From Bryoerythrophyllum caledonicum (Eukaryota; Streptophyta; Bryopsida; Pottiales; Pottiaceae), in contig OZ020525.1 of assembly GCA_963971425.1 (NCBI GenBank), positions 11,972,187 through 12,036,186 of the forward strand: a DNA stretch of 64,000 nucleotides, in the 5' to 3' direction. The translations under genes and the position numbers were made by a program. The notes under the pieces are model-generated. The model did no database searches and had not been told where the DNA came from. It saw only the letters and a program-made list of their open reading frames with translations. Of this stretch, positions 1-12,397 are shown piece after piece. Numbering within the stretch: position 1 is the stretch's first letter; the number at the start of each line of letters is the position of its first letter.

Positions 1-879
1 CAAGTTTTGGAGTTGGAAAAAATATTGAAATATGTAGTTTGCGGAGTTTGGGTCCTCGTAGTGTGAAAGTCCGAGGGATTGAGTTGAGAGGCCGAGAGCC
101 ATATCATTTGGAAAATATTAAGCCAATTTCTACTTCTTAAGGGTCTTACTTAAAACTTTTATGAATTTTCCTCTCTTACATTCTCTAGCCATGGAGTCTA
201 CAAGGGAACATATTTTTTGTTAAAAAAAATCAAGAAAGTGGTCAAAATGCTTATTATACAAAAAAAATCAGCATAAGCACTAGTACATAAAAATTCAAGT
301 AAAAACACTTAGGTGAAATTTCGAATTAAAAATTTCAGGTAAAGATTCCAGGTGAAAAAGCTGAGTAAAAAATTTGGATAAACAATCTTGGTAAAAAATT
401 TGGGTAACAATTTGGATAAAATATTTCAAGGCAAATAAGTTATTGTTTTAATCTGACGGTTGAGATCTTGTCAAATCTTAATATTTTAACCCACTTTATG
501 TATGTGTTGTAGAAAAAACATTGTAACTTTTGCACCGTAAGTCAGATTTCTGCAAAAATTATGTCACGGGAAGCTAATGAAAACTTGAAAAGTTGCCTTT
601 AGGGGTTAATGATAAAAAATGTTCAGCACCTCGGCAAGAGTTTGGTCCGAACGAGATTAGAAACCCAAATTTCTCTTGAGGGACCAAACTCTTGGCCCCA
701 AAACCTCCAAAAATTGTTGCCATGTAGGCATTTTAGACGCCCTCGGCCTCTCAACCCTTGGTCCGTGTGTGAAAGCTGAGAGGCCGACCAAGGCTGATTC
801 TGACTCCTAAGGCTTTAGACCAATCGAAATGCAAGTAGCACTCGGTCTCTTGACCCTTGGTCAGCGTGTGAAACCCCCC
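1..879. repeat. MITE, right part (left end outside window)
   Basis: The right end reads GTGTGAAACCCCCC followed by TAA, the same arrangement as the complete element at 1009-1516. Internal blocks also match that element, for example CCAAAA..GTTGCCATG near 695-725. A sub-terminal inverted pair (gagaggccgag near 87 and ctcggcctctc near 740) supports a foldback-type element. There is no coding capacity. The family assignment (TAA-duplicating, Harbinger/Tourist-like) is inferred. Confidence 0.5.
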
Positions 880-1008
880 TAACTTGAGTTTAGAGATTAC
901 CAAGCTCTTTCACATCTAATAGCTATTTAAAGTGAATAAATAGTAGTATCATGGATAAGAAGAGAGTAATCTCATTGAAACTTTGGGTGACTTTACAAAT
1001 GTATCTAA

Positions 1009-1516
1009 GGGCCGCTTCACACTATGCCCAAGTCGAGTGACCGTCGGTCAAAATGAGTGGCCAAACTATGGCGTGAGGCCAAATTTTTTTGCAAAAAAAT
1101 GCATTAAATAATATAAATTGAAGGTTTGGCTGGTCGTGGTGTGAAGCCCCAAAGGCCAAGTCCAAAGTCCAAACCCCATATCAGTATGCCAAAAAAACGA
1201 GCCAAAAAAAATCAGCTAAAAAATTCAGCCTCTTTCATCTAACGGTCTAGATCTTGTCAGTTTTTTTATTATTTTATTAAAAATTCGACGGACTCTCGAT
1301 TGTAGTTTAGGTCAACTTAAATTGGCGACCCAAGTTTTGCTCGAGAGGCTATAGCTTTGGCGCCAAAACAACCCAAAAGTGTTGCCATGGAGGACGACGG
1401 CCTTTGGAGTTTGGGCACAAGTGTGAAGGCCCAAAGTCCGGACTGTGGCCATTCTAGCAATCTCATTGGTGGAAATTGACGGCCACTCGACTTGGCCACC
1501 AAGTGTGAAGCGGCCC
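1009..1516. mobile_element. MITE with TAA target duplication (Tourist/Harbinger-like)
   Basis: This 508 bp element starts GGGCCGCTTCACACT and ends with the reverse complement AGTGTGAAGCGGCCC. The inverted repeat continues inward imperfectly for about 40 bp, including AAGTCGAGTG. It is flanked by TAA at 1006-1008 and 1517-1519. A 3-bp TAA duplication and absence of coding sequence fit non-autonomous PIF/Harbinger elements. The internal sequence resembles the partial copy at 1-879. Confidence 0.75.
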
Positions 1517-1519
1517 TAA

Positions 1520-2273
1520 TAGATCAAGAGAAATTGAAACTTGGCTTTTAAGTACAAACAAGCTCATGGCCTGACCCTGAGCCTGGGGTAACCAAAACCA
1601 GGCTTCGTTACAGTAGTGTATTATATTAAACTTTGTCAACCGTAACAGTACTGTTATTATAAACTGTTAACCAACTGTATTATATTCAACTTTGTCAATA
1701 TTATTTATAGTTTTTCACTTTGTCGGCAAACATGGTTGGGTTTGTTTAACATTTAAATCCATGAAATGATCCATGAATACTATATTTAACTTTGCATACC
1801 GCCATAAATATTATATTTAACTTTGTCTACCGCCATAAATATTATTTATAGTTTTTCTTTTTGTCGGCAAACTTGGTTTGGTTTGTTTAACATTTAAATC
1901 CATGAAATGATCCATGAATACGAGCCACTGATGTGCATGAAAGGTGGCACCAGCTCAAATGTTTCTTAATATATAAATGCATAAAAAAAGGTGCTGAAGT
2001 GCTTTCAGAGAGATTCTATGTACTATTTATTTCGGCTATTAACCCTGAAGCATATTTGATCAAGTTGGCTACAGTTTGCAGCGTAGGAAGAATTCCAGTA
2101 AAATTCTATTCTACCATTTTCTCTTAGGTTCTGTATGTGCCCAGTTTTCTATGATATAAAAAACTTGAAATGATTCTCGTTTTTTTTGGCCTGTCGACAA
2201 CTTCTTCTACTGACACACGTAATGTGTTCCGCTGTGAAGAAGCATAGCCCAATTGTTGCCAAGAGGAAGTGAT
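1520..2273. repeat. Non-coding DNA with a local tandem duplication of about 100 bp
   Basis: Two near-identical AT-rich blocks lie at about 1691-1780 and 1819-1921. Both contain TTATTTATAG, then TTGTCGGCAAAC, then CATTTAAATCCATGAAATG. No gene is supported; a 64-codon open stretch at 1933-2127 has no recognisable similarity or context. Confidence 0.6.
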
Positions 2274-3000
2274 GTACACTAAAGATCACATTTAGTGTAT
2301 GAGCGTGAATAGTGTAATTACCTTAGTACATTATTTGTGAACAAGTTCGCAATTAGTGTTAGATGCCAATGTCATTAATGACACCACCAAACAACCGCAT
2401 AGTGGCCGTAATACTTTCATTTTCACAAGTTCTTAAGAATCTTCAAAAGAATCTCCAAAATGCATCAAGATTCCTCAAATTAATCGAGAATATTCTCCAA
2501 CGTTCTCAACATTCCTCACAAGATTCTCCAAAAGATTCCTAAAAGATTCCTCAAAACTCTCCATGATTCTCTAGGATTCCTCCAAATTCCACAAAATTTC
2601 TCTACATTTGTCTATTCCTCAATATTCCATAATATTCCTTAATATTCCTTATAATCTCTTAATATTCCTCATTATTTCTCATTAATTTTTTTGCAAGCCT
2701 TTCTTTTCTTCCTTGTTTTTCTTGCAAGTTCTGTTTTATTTAATCAACGTTTTTCCTCCGAATGGTTGTTTTTTGTCTTAATGAACATATTATGTTTTTT
2801 TACTTTTCATACCCTAAATGCGCACGAGTAAAATAAAATCCGTTACAATCTAGTTACAATCTGTTACAATCTGAAATTCACATATTGTGTAGTCTTTCAC
2901 ATTTACTGTATGGTTATGTCACTACACCAATTGCAAATTTTACATTTAGTGTGTGGCTTCGCATTTAGTGCATGCTACACTAACTGTGATCTTTACTGTA
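2274..3000. mobile_element. MITE with TACACTAAAGATCAC termini
   Basis: The left end (TACACTAAAGATCACATTTA) and the reverse complement of the right end (TACAGTAAAGATCACAGTTA) match over about 25 bp with two differences. The interior is AT-rich and non-coding, with a run of TTCCTC/TTCTCC-like words at 2440-2660. A clear target duplication was not found. The hairpin elements at 33.4-33.9 kb share the ACACTAAA-ATC word. Confidence 0.6.
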
Positions 3001-3238
3001 GTTATCTGTCGGTGGTTTCCAAAGAGTATCTCTTGGAGGACTAAGCTTTAATACTATGTTCTATGCATAGATGTAGTGTCAAGTTTAATTGCAGTATATA
3101 CACCTGGTCCGGCCATCGAAGCCTGACACCACCAAAGCAAAAACTTTAAAAAAATCTGATGATCTTGGACAAGTTGATTGATATATTCTCATATGATTGA
3201 TATATTTCTTTTATCACATGGATTAGTCAAAAACTATT

Positions 3239-3610
3239 TAGCAGAAGATTCAAGCTAAGGTTTGGGTCGGGCTTGTGGACTACGGCAGGAATGCGTGGAA
3301 CAAAACGCTCAACCTCTGCAATCAAGCCCCCAAGAAGAGTGAGCTCTTTACTAACCGCTTCAAGAGTCAGTGGTGCTGTAATGAGGTCCTTGCCTTCTGG
3401 GTTGACAAAAGACCGAGTTGGAGACTCTCCTCTCGCCACTGCACTAACTATAGCAATAGTAGTAGTAGTGTTAGGCAACTGACCCTCTCTAACCTCTAAC
3501 CTGGCCCGGGCTCCGGCCCGGCCTCGCCGGCCCTGGCGGGGACCTGCCTTGTTCTCTTTCCTTCCTTTGCAGTAAAGATCTCTTTACTTGTGTCAAAAAA
3601 AAAAAAAAAA
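3239..3610 (+). mobile_element. 5'-truncated LINE, 3' end with poly(A)
   Basis: This is the terminal 0.37 kb of a LINE on the plus strand. Its reading frame (GLVDYGRNAWNKTLN, then WCCNEVL) matches the end of the longer minus-strand LINE (GLVDYGRATWSKSLL, then WCCNES). The 3' tail TTTGCAGTAAAG..CTTTACTTGTGTC ends in about 16 A. Direct repeats AAAACTATT flank it (about 3230-3238 and 3607-3615), as expected for target-primed reverse transcription. Severe 5' truncation is typical of L1-type copies. Confidence 0.8.
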
Positions 3611-3718
3611 CTATTAATCAACCAGGTCACAAATTATAGGTGAATGGATCATGTCACCTGTAACCTATCAGGTAACTATATAAGATCAGGTGAATCAAAT
3701 GAACCAGTTGTATCAGTA

Positions 3719-4000
3719 TGTTCGGCTACTTCGATTCGAATGTCTGACTTTCACTATTCGAGTAGAAAACAAGTGCCTCTGAGAGTCTGAAGCACTGTAG
3801 CCTTCATTTCGCATGGAATCTTATTATGGAGAGGTGCTTCAGCATTCAGTGAACTTTCTTACTGTTACCGTGGTGATACTTGGGTAGTACCCATGTGGTA
3901 CCATGAGCTGGAGGATAAGATCGTACTCTGCCACGTCGGCTGGGCTTGGCGGAGCTGAATTCAAGTCAACCTTACAAAAGTCAATAGAGTTCTTCTGAAA
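3719..4000 (+). repeat. Dispersed repeat, paralogue of the MULE insertion site
   Basis: The stretch from TTCGGCTACTTCGATTCGAA to AGGTGCTTCAGCATTC and on to about 4000 aligns with two separated pieces: 19247-19326 and 32696-33050, which are the immediate flanks of the large MULE. Here the two halves are contiguous. It is therefore a diverged uninterrupted copy of the repeat into which the MULE inserted. No coding function is seen. Confidence 0.65.
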
Positions 4001-4374
4001 GTTCTTCCGAAAGAGGAAAGAAAGGAGGAAGGGTAGGGTGAGATTATAAAACAAAAAGAAATAGAGTTTTCCTGAAAGTCCGAGTTTTAAAGGGTGGCTA
4101 CCTTGTGTCAGCCAAAAAGACCGGGTGCAGCATCCTTTAAGGACCTTGTGTCTTTTTCTATTCACCAAAGCAGGGTGAGATTTTATTTTATTTTTGACAC
4201 AAGTAAAGGGAACCTTTACTGCAAAGGAAAGGGGGAGAAAAAACAGGAGGCCCAAACGGACCCTGCCAAGTCCGGCGAGGCCGAGTTAAAGCCTAGACCG
4301 AAACACAATGTAAGTGGGGGTCATGCCTAAATTAAGAACTAACGTGTCTAGGAGACAAATGCCAATGCGGCTTT

Positions 4375-7306
4375 TTATCGACCCACGAGGCCAGGACTCG
4401 TTGCAACACCAAAGGTCTTTAAACCGCTTAGAGAACTTCGTGCTCTTCTCCGGGGCTTGAGAGAATCTAAGAAGCGATTTGGACCACGTAGCACGACCAT
4501 AATCCACCAGACCAAGCCACACTTTGGTTCTAAGTTTTTGCGTGTCCCACTTAATGCCATTGAAGGCAGAGTCGTTTCTTTCACTCCATAGCTGCCACAG
4601 GATGACCCCTCTAAGGAAAAGCCAGATCCTATAGGTGGGAGTGAACCGCCTCGGAATCCTGTGTCCGAAAATTCCCTGTTTCCACGTAAGTACGAACTCA
4701 CGAGTATGCTCCGGCTCTAATTGAGAATCTTCGTTACTGTTGGCCTGAAGATGGTCCTCAACCGTATTGTTGTCGATCTAGTGCAAGGGAGACCGGGGCG
4801 CTTCCTACACAACATTCAGTTGGATGGATCGATTCTGTCTCGGCACACCTTTCTTGCGACGCCACTGAAGAGTTCTCGTCACGTCCGACCCATCACTGCT
4901 CCTGCGGGTGGTTTGCTTGTCAGGTCGCCGAGGAAGCATAAGCGTCAACAGACCAACCCCCCACTTCCACGTATCTTGCGCTGACCTGCAATCCCAGAAC
5001 CTGTGTAGGATGGTCTCCGGGCTCCTATGATCGCAAATAGGACAGCTCTGATAAATAGAGGCCTGTGTTTTCCCTCTCCACACATTAACGGCAGTGGCCT
5101 TATGTCAAATTGCCCAAATCAGGCCAACCTCCTTCTACGCTCTTTTTGAATCCCAAATATTCAGCCACTTAAGTTTGTATGACGTTGGGAGGATCCCACT
5201 CTACTTGTGCACGACCATCGAGGGAACTTGATGTCTGTATTGTAGCAGTGAGCGACCAAGCAGCTTGGCAGAGAAGTCCATGAACTGAATCTCCCCATCC
5301 CATTTGAACCTCTCGGGGTCCCACGACAACATGTCACTTCCCCCGTAGAAAAGATGAATGATGGACTTCTTAACACCTCTAGTGACTTTCACCACTAGAA
5401 CCCAACGCAACTTGCCAAAGTGAGCAGTGGTCCAGTCCTCCGCTTGGAAGCATCACCTGGGGGGTCTCTGCGCCATCCTGGTGCGGTCTAATCAACTGAT
5501 ATTCCGAAGACAATGGGATGCCGCTCTGACCTCAAACACTTCTCTGCTGGAGGGGATCTCGAGCCTATGCCAGCCAAGTTCAGTTTGAAACCTCTCGCCA
5601 ACCTGGAGCACGATACTCGGCAACAATGCCTCTTCGCCCTCAAAAACCCTGATCCATTTGCCACGAATTGTCAGCAGCTTGTTAGTGGACAGCAGTCTAT
5701 TCCATATGCTTTCCAGTCTATGCTTGAGAGTTAACCAGGCCCCTCTTTCCAACTCCGTAAGGTTGTGTGTGACCTGCAGCTCTTCGAAATTAAGGAACTA
5801 GTCCCCTTTCAGATGTCCCTGATCTTGCGTAATCCTTGTCTATGGAGCTCCAGGGCATGGTTATGGGCAAATCTCGGCCCGATAGCCTGGAGTACCGAGC
5901 AGAACCAGAGACTGCAGCAAAGAAAATCATCCAAGTTGGTGGGCGGGCAAAATTTTAGCTTTGGGAGCACAGACTTCCACGCTGATGTCACGCGGTTCCA
6001 CACAATGGAGCCTTTCCTGGCTTGATGCTTGTGAAGCGTGAAATAATCTAGACTAGCCTTCCATCTACCATTGGGGAAGGGCTGAAACGCTGCTAGTCGG
6101 TACCTGAGCAAGGAGTGAAGGTTAGAATCCCCGGGTTCCAAGGCCTTCAACACCCACTTTGTCATGAGTGCCGTCGCGGCGTCTTCAATGTTGATCAAGT
6201 TTAGTCCACCAGGTGCTTTGAGTTGACAGCACTGAATCCAACTTACACGGGTATGGGATCGCCTCGCCGAGCCAGAGGCTAAGTAATTCATTATTAATCC
6301 CTTTTTTCATCCCTCCCCAAATAGATGGAAAGAACAAAGGGGCAGACAAGAGCACGTTGTTGGCGATCACACTTTTCTTCGTAGGATTAAGTTTTGTGAA
6401 GCTTTAGTAGACCAACTTTTTCGAAATTCTCTCGTACAAGAAATTATCCACCGAACTTGTGGACAACGTCATGCCAAACGGAGAGCCGAGTAATTTGTTG
6501 ATGTCGTCTAATTGAGCCCACGTAATGCCCAACTGCCCGGACCAAAATGGTCTTCCGGGGCCTCCCCAATCTTGCCCGTACCCACATGATTTAGACCAGT
6601 TGATGACGAGACCTGAGGCGAGGCAAAAGCTGTTCAGCAAGTCAATCGTGTACCTTACCGAATCTTCTCTCCTGAGCAAGGTAATAGATGTATCATCGGC
6701 ATACTGCGCAAGAATTTGTTGCCGACATGCATCTGGTTGCTAGATGCCTTCTACTCGGCCGTTGTATGCCTCCCGTTTCACCATGGTATTCAAAGCATGT
6801 GCAACAATGATGAATAGGTATGGTGCGAGAGGGCAGACTTGCCTCACTCCCCTTTCGATCCTGAAAGTTGGTCTTGGTCTACAGTTCACCTTGACGACGG
6901 AAGTGGCTTCCTAAAGGAGGATCTTGACCATTCTTATGAAAATGTCAGGAAAGCCGAAAGTTTCTAAGATCCTGTATAAGCATTTCCAGTCAATCATGTC
7001 ATAGGCCTTAGTGAAATCTAACTTTAGGAAAAGTAGCGGCTGACCTGATTGTTTGGCCCATGACATCGTTTCATGCGTGAGGAGAATGTTATCAAGGATG
7101 TACTGGAGAGGGAGAAACGCGGATTGTTCAGGGCTGATGATGTCCATCAAAATCGGCTGCAGACGTCTCTGCAGAGTTTTGGCGAATATCTTGTACGCTG
7201 TATTCAATAGAGATATCGGCCTCCAGTTGGATAATGAACGACGTTCTCCTCCCTTGTGCCGCAGTGCAAGAAGACCATGTGTCACACCTGCTGGCAGCTT
7301 GCCCAA
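4375..7306 (-). pseudogene. LINE ORF2: reverse transcriptase and zf-RVT
   Basis: Reverse transcriptase signatures run from NWRPISLLNTAYKIFAKTL (about 7235) through motif A FLKLDFTKAYDMIDW (about 7015) to motif C AQYADDTSIT (about 6690). Further on, GGLNLINIEDAATALMTKW (about 6200) and a CPICDHRSPETILHRFWDC finger (about 5020) are the usual C-terminal blocks of plant L1 elements. The ORF is split into several open pieces in more than one frame, so it is inactive. The last segment (4522-4286) matches the truncated plus-strand copy at 3239-3610. Confidence 0.85.
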
Positions 7307-7463
7307 GTTGATACTAGTGCAAATTCATTCTGGTGAATTCAGTGCCGATGAGCTCCCAGTATGTAACATTAAACTCTATACCTACTCCATCCGAGTCCGG
7401 TGACTTATCCGGACGCATCTCGCCAAGGGCCGTTCTTAATTCCTCTTCAGTAATGGTGGCGCT

Positions 7464-8863
7464 TCAGGCCATTTTCATACATCCGTCAACTCTCGAGCTG
7501 AGGTATGACAGGGACAAGTGGGCGGCTTCCTCTGTTTCAGGTGTTGTGGGTCGTGCCTCATAGAGGCGTTGATAAAAATCTTTGCACACCTTCTCCAGCC
7601 CTGAAAAGGACGACTCCAGTCGCCCCTCAGCAATAGCTAGCTCCGTTATGTTCGATGCCGTCGACCGAGCTTTATGTGATGAGAAAGATTCACGAGAGCA
7701 TTTGTCTCCCACCCCCAGTCACTTGAGGCGGCTTCTCAAGCGTGCCCCTTCAGCCTTCTTTTTTTCCATCACTTGAAGCCGAGTCGATAACTCATCAAGT
7801 TGAGCTTCGGCTAGCAGGTTATTAGGTTCTACCTGCAACTTCCCATGCGCGACCTCCAGCTCTTTTCGCGCCTGAATCTCCTCTTTTCTGCTCTCTCGAG
7901 CATTGTGAATATAGAAACTCTTATACAAGCGCACCACTCTTCGCAGTTTTTCAAAGAATGGTAGGTGGAGATGGTCGAGCCAAGTTTGGCGTATGCCGAA
8001 CTGTGCCTCCGAGTGCTTTAGTAGCGCGACGTTTATCACGTACGTAGATCTGCGTTGTTGTGAGGGCTCCAGTTGTATCTCTCGCCATACCAGGAGATGG
8101 TCTGACAATGCCGTGTCGCCGAGAATGTTGCTTGTCGCCGCGTCCCCAGGAACGTGTACGTACGGTCAAGTCTTGCCAAAATTCGTTGTCCGTCGCGTCT
8201 TCTACTGTCCCAGGAGAACCGGATTTTACTCTTCTCTACGAAGGCATCTTCAACGGCCAAGGCGTTCTTCAACTCTTGGAATAATTGTTTCTCTTTGACG
8301 GACTAGTAAAATTTGCACAAATTAGATTTGTCCTCCTTCGTCTCCACAAAATTCCAGTCCCCTGGTAGAATCCACCTGCACTCCCGGGGTAGCAACAGGA
8401 GTAACTCTTTCCAGAGAATGCAGCGATTGGCAGAGGAGTATGGGCAGTAGACATTGAGAAGTGCGATATCACCTCTTGGAAGTCCTGCGAGCTTTACCCA
8501 CTCTGCGTTCTCTCCCTGAGAGTGACCTTGGCCGCAAATCAAGTGTGAGAATTTCGGTGACATCCACATCCCCGTCCCACCGCTCCTAGCGCCTTCCTCT
8601 CTGCCTTCGTTATTATAGGCTACTTGTGCTTCTTGACCAATGAAACGAACACCCGGCCAAAATAGATTTGCTAACGCTTGGAACTTACTCCCCCTTAGTT
8701 TAATTTCTTGTAAACAAATTATGTCTAATTTCCCTAACATTCTTAAGTAGTACTCTCTAATCACATCTTTTTTATTCCCTTCGTTCATTTCTCGTACATT
8801 GTGAGTTAAGATGGACACTTTCATGAGTGGGGGGGGGAGGGAAAGAAAACGACGAGTACACAC
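7464..8863 (-). pseudogene. LINE ORF2: APE-type endonuclease and linker
   Basis: The N-terminal part of ORF2 reads MKVSILTHNVREMNEGNKK from about 8818. It shows endonuclease landmarks: the metal-binding Glu in CLQEIKL, SGGTGMWMSP, NVYCPYSSANR and PGDWNFV (GDxN). The frame is broken near 8303 but coding similarity continues through RFSWDSRRRDGQRILARLDR to about 8036, then a charged linker (8108-7464). In intact elements this domain nicks target DNA at the start of target-primed reverse transcription. Confidence 0.8.
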
Positions 8864-9025
8864 CTCTTGTGTTATTCACCGATGGGCTGAACCTAACTGA
8901 TTTGTTCTGTTGACTTTGTTGTTGTTCGGCCTGTTGTTCCCTAACTCATCGCAAAGAGGACTGTGTCTTACTCGGTGACCTTGGTTCCTCCTCATCTTCC
9001 CATCTTTGGTCTTGTAGCCACTGTC

Positions 9026-9356
9026 CACTATAAGAAAACAGGGGTTTTTGAGACGCCCCCGCGTATTTTTGGACGTCCCACAGGACGTTAAAAAATATTG
9101 AAGACCCGGCCCAGATTCCTTGTTTTTTTGGGACATCAAGCTGAACAGGTGAGGACGTATCCGGATCCGCGTAGACATCGACGAAAATGTCCTGACACTT
9201 GAGACGTCAAAAAAGACGTCAAAAAGGACAACAGGATTTTTTAAAGGACGTCTCGAAGAACACGGCCCTGCCACGTCAGTGCAGGGGACTGTTCCTGCTA
9301 GTCTTGACAAGCAGGGGGGCAATCCCTTCACTTTTTCAAGAGTGAATAAGGGCGTG

Positions 9357-9432
<76 letters not shown>

Positions 9433-10553
9433 TCGCTAGGGATTTGTGTCTCTCTCTCTTTCTGTGTGTACGCGTGTGAGAAGTGAGTGTGCCTGTGAGT
9501 TATATGTGCGTTGTGTGTCCGTGTGAGTGTGGAGTGTGTGCGCGTGAGGTGTTTGTGTAGTTTCAGGTGTGTGTAGGTGAGACTTAGATGTGTGTATGTG
9601 CGCGTGAGGTTGTGTGTGCGGTGTGTGAGTGTGTGTGTTGAGTGCATGCGGATGTCTACGGAGTCGTTACTTCCCCCCCTCGGCGACCAAGAAAGCGGCT
9701 CCAACAAAGGCGGTGGGACATTCTAAACCGCCAATCCCAAAGCTCAGTTCGACATGCTCGGGGCTTGCTTTCCCTCCTAATGCGTGGATGCCTTTGGTTT
9801 TGGCTTAGGAGGGGGTTGAATTGGTTGCAACTATATGCCAAAGTTTGATTCTGACCTTCGTATTCGTCGTCTGCAAATGTGTTGAATGGGGCAGCCTACT
9901 CGTGCGCATAAGGGTGATGGAAATCGGAAGAAGTGAAGGGAACGCCCGCTTTGACGTTCGTGAAGACGTCATCCGAGACGTTCACATGTGCACTAAAGAT
10001 GTCGAAATGGACGTGTCATTGAGGACGCCGTTTTTATCAAGTGGATGTCTATAATTACAACCCCACAAACAAACTTGTGCACAAGGATTGTCCCGGGAAA
10101 CACCCCATGAAATAAGGACAAAAACGTAGACGTCGAGGTAAACGTCTATTCATACATCTACGTAGATATTCAGTAGTTCTGTATGATGTCCAAGAGGACA
10201 TCATCAGCAACCAACAGCATCCGAGAATGGGCGCCACATCAGCCGGTGCCACGTCATTTTTCCAGGGGTCCAAGTTAGATGTGAACGGGTCCACGTCGGC
10301 GGACATGTCATGGATGAAAAACATTGTGACGTGTCCCTGCCCATTTTCAAAAATCCCACGTGGCGCTAAGTTGGACGCCAAATGGCATGCTTCAGGCCCT
10401 CAAAAAGACCTCATCGTTTTGGATGTTCCAAAAACTTTTACACGTTTTTTAGGACATCACTCGGATTTTCTTGGATGTCTAGGGTACGTCAACACCCTGG
10501 ATTTTAGTTAATGCCCCTTTTGACGTCCCAGAAACCCTTGTTTTCTTATAGTG
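9026..10553. mobile_element. Non-autonomous CACTA (En/Spm) element inside the LINE
   Basis: This 1528 bp element begins CACTATAAGAAAACA and ends in the reverse complement TGTTTTCTTATAGTG, the hallmark CACTA terminus. It is flanked by a 3-bp duplication, GTC at 9023-9025 and 10554-10556, the standard size for this superfamily. Many GACGTC/GGACGT words lie near both ends, as expected for sub-terminal transposase-binding repeats. No transposase is encoded. It splits the ORF1-ORF2 region of the LINE and is therefore younger than that LINE. Confidence 0.92.
9358..9640 (+). repeat. Microsatellites (CT)n and (GT)n-rich
   Basis: A pure CT run of about 70 bp (9359-9429) is followed by a GT-rich stretch to about 9640, both inside the CACTA element. 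Open reading frames across them are low-complexity artefacts. Confidence 0.95.
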
Positions 10554-11142
10554 GTCTGAGCACGGAGCCGATGATGGCGTGGGCCGGAGCTCGGCTTTTT
10601 TTGTTTGGACCTCTCGAGAATTCTTTAACACCTTGTAAGTCGCTGGGCCCTAGTTTGAGGTCATCAGACTCCATACCTGTCAACCGGGAGCACTCTCCTG
10701 CATGCCACTCTGGTTGCCGCTCTGCCCCCTTGAACTGTGCGGGGATTTGGTCTGGAGTGGTTGCCGACCCCCTCTCGTTTCTTTGAATCCCTGTGAGGTG
10801 TCCAATTTCTTCAGTCGGCGAGGAAAAACCGGCGATTGTGAGGGCTACAGCCTTTGCTTGCACGTGGCTCTATATCGACAGAGGAATCTTCGAGTCCGCC
10901 GATGAGGCAATTTCTTCTTCCTTCGTCCTTGACATACTCGCTCCTTCTCTTGTATTTGGTCTATTGTCCTGAGCTTGCGTCCCATTTGTCATTGCCCTGG
11001 CGCTTGGTCCTAGCTGCGGCCTCCTTGCTCTCCCATTCCTCTTCTTCCGGAGACCTACTGCCTACACGCGAGTATCCAAGCTCCTCCTCAATTCTCTTGC
11101 TTGGAGACTTTCAAGGTCCCTGGAAATCGTCACACCTCGAAA

Positions 11143-12397
11143 CTATCCCAAATTAGGTTGCATGGCGGCGTCTAAGTCAATAGTGTCCATTTGCTTCGAC
11201 GCCTCGCCCATACATTGCGCCTGTGGAATTCGTAGCTTTGGGGGAGGCGGCATCTGCTCTTGAGTTGGTAGTTGATCTTGACTCCCAACTTCGTCTTGGT
11301 CTTGTATCTCCACATCCTGTGTCTGTTCTTTGTCGCTCGGTGACATTCTCTATCCAGCGCTCGAAGACAGATTCTGCGGTACCCTAGCTGAGTTGCGCTC
11401 TTCGTTGGCCCCCAACACTCTTGACCTTTGTTGCCTCGTTGAATGCCGAGCTTGTGGATTCTGTAGCGCGCGGTAGTCCTTGATCAAGTGCCTCGTGATA
11501 GACAATGTCTGCACCTTATTGGGAATTGTTGTAATCTATTGCCAAAGACACCATCTCTCTTGAAACGGGATTCATGACACAGATATTCATGACGAACGGA
11601 TTGGCTGTGTCAATATTGACACAAAATTTCTGATCGATAGAGTATCGGTTACCTCTGTGCTTGCCAACTACCTTCCCGATGCATCTAGCAATGTCGTGGA
11701 TGCTGCTGCGGATCTCGTCTCGTACAACCTTAAGAGTAATCCACACAGGCATCTGAGCTTTGATGGGGACGTTTAGGTCAAATCCAGCCACCCATGGTTG
11801 CAGCATGCATGTCCCCCATCGCGATGTGTGTGGGGTAAGCATGAGTAGCTGTTGAGTGGCGCGTACATCCTTGGTGACGATTTGGAAGAAACCGTTACCG
11901 AGGTTGCGCCCATACTCACATTCCGCTTAGGCGTCCTTTGAAAGTGTTGCTAGCCAGGCTGAGACAGGCTCCCACCTTGCTTTGCCACCTATAAAATACG
12001 CAATTATTGTGTTTCGTTGGAAGTGTTCCATTTCCTTCTTCACCTTATTCTCATCAAGCGTAGATACAACAGCTTGTTTGCATAGTAAAAACCCTGACCC
12101 GCTACGGAAAAGAGAGTCTCGAAGGATCTCACCAGGGGTTGCTTTTTAGGGATTGAATTCGGCATAGCTCCCAAGGTGTGCCAGTGCCGCTACAACTTCT
12201 GGTTCCGGTAATTCGTGCTTCAGAAGTGCTTCCACTTTCCTTCTTTCCTCCAGAGCTGAAAGCTTGATAGGAGCATGAACAATATGCGCCTTCAATGCCT
12301 CTGCAAAACTGATCGAGGGGGTTACCTGCCCATCTCCCACGACCATACCTGGGGCAAGCTGGGGGAAAGAAGATGGCGGAGGAGGTGGATCCGCCAT
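11143..12397 (-). pseudogene. LINE ORF1 remnant (DUF4283-type RNA-binding protein)
   Basis: The protein begins MADPPPPPSSFPQLAPGM at 12397 and continues in pieces. The block at 11842-11516 (WVAGFDLNVPIKAQMPVWI, then RCIGKVVGKH) has the layout of the DUF4283 domain that opens the first ORF of plant L1 elements. The downstream piece (11346-11143) is rich in Gln, Asp and Pro. The family is thought to coat the element RNA. Frame breaks separate the pieces, so this is a relic. Confidence 0.65.

Noticed and set aside
9336-9707. Long open frames across the (CT)n/(GT)n region
   Set aside because: Low-complexity translation of microsatellites inside a CACTA element.
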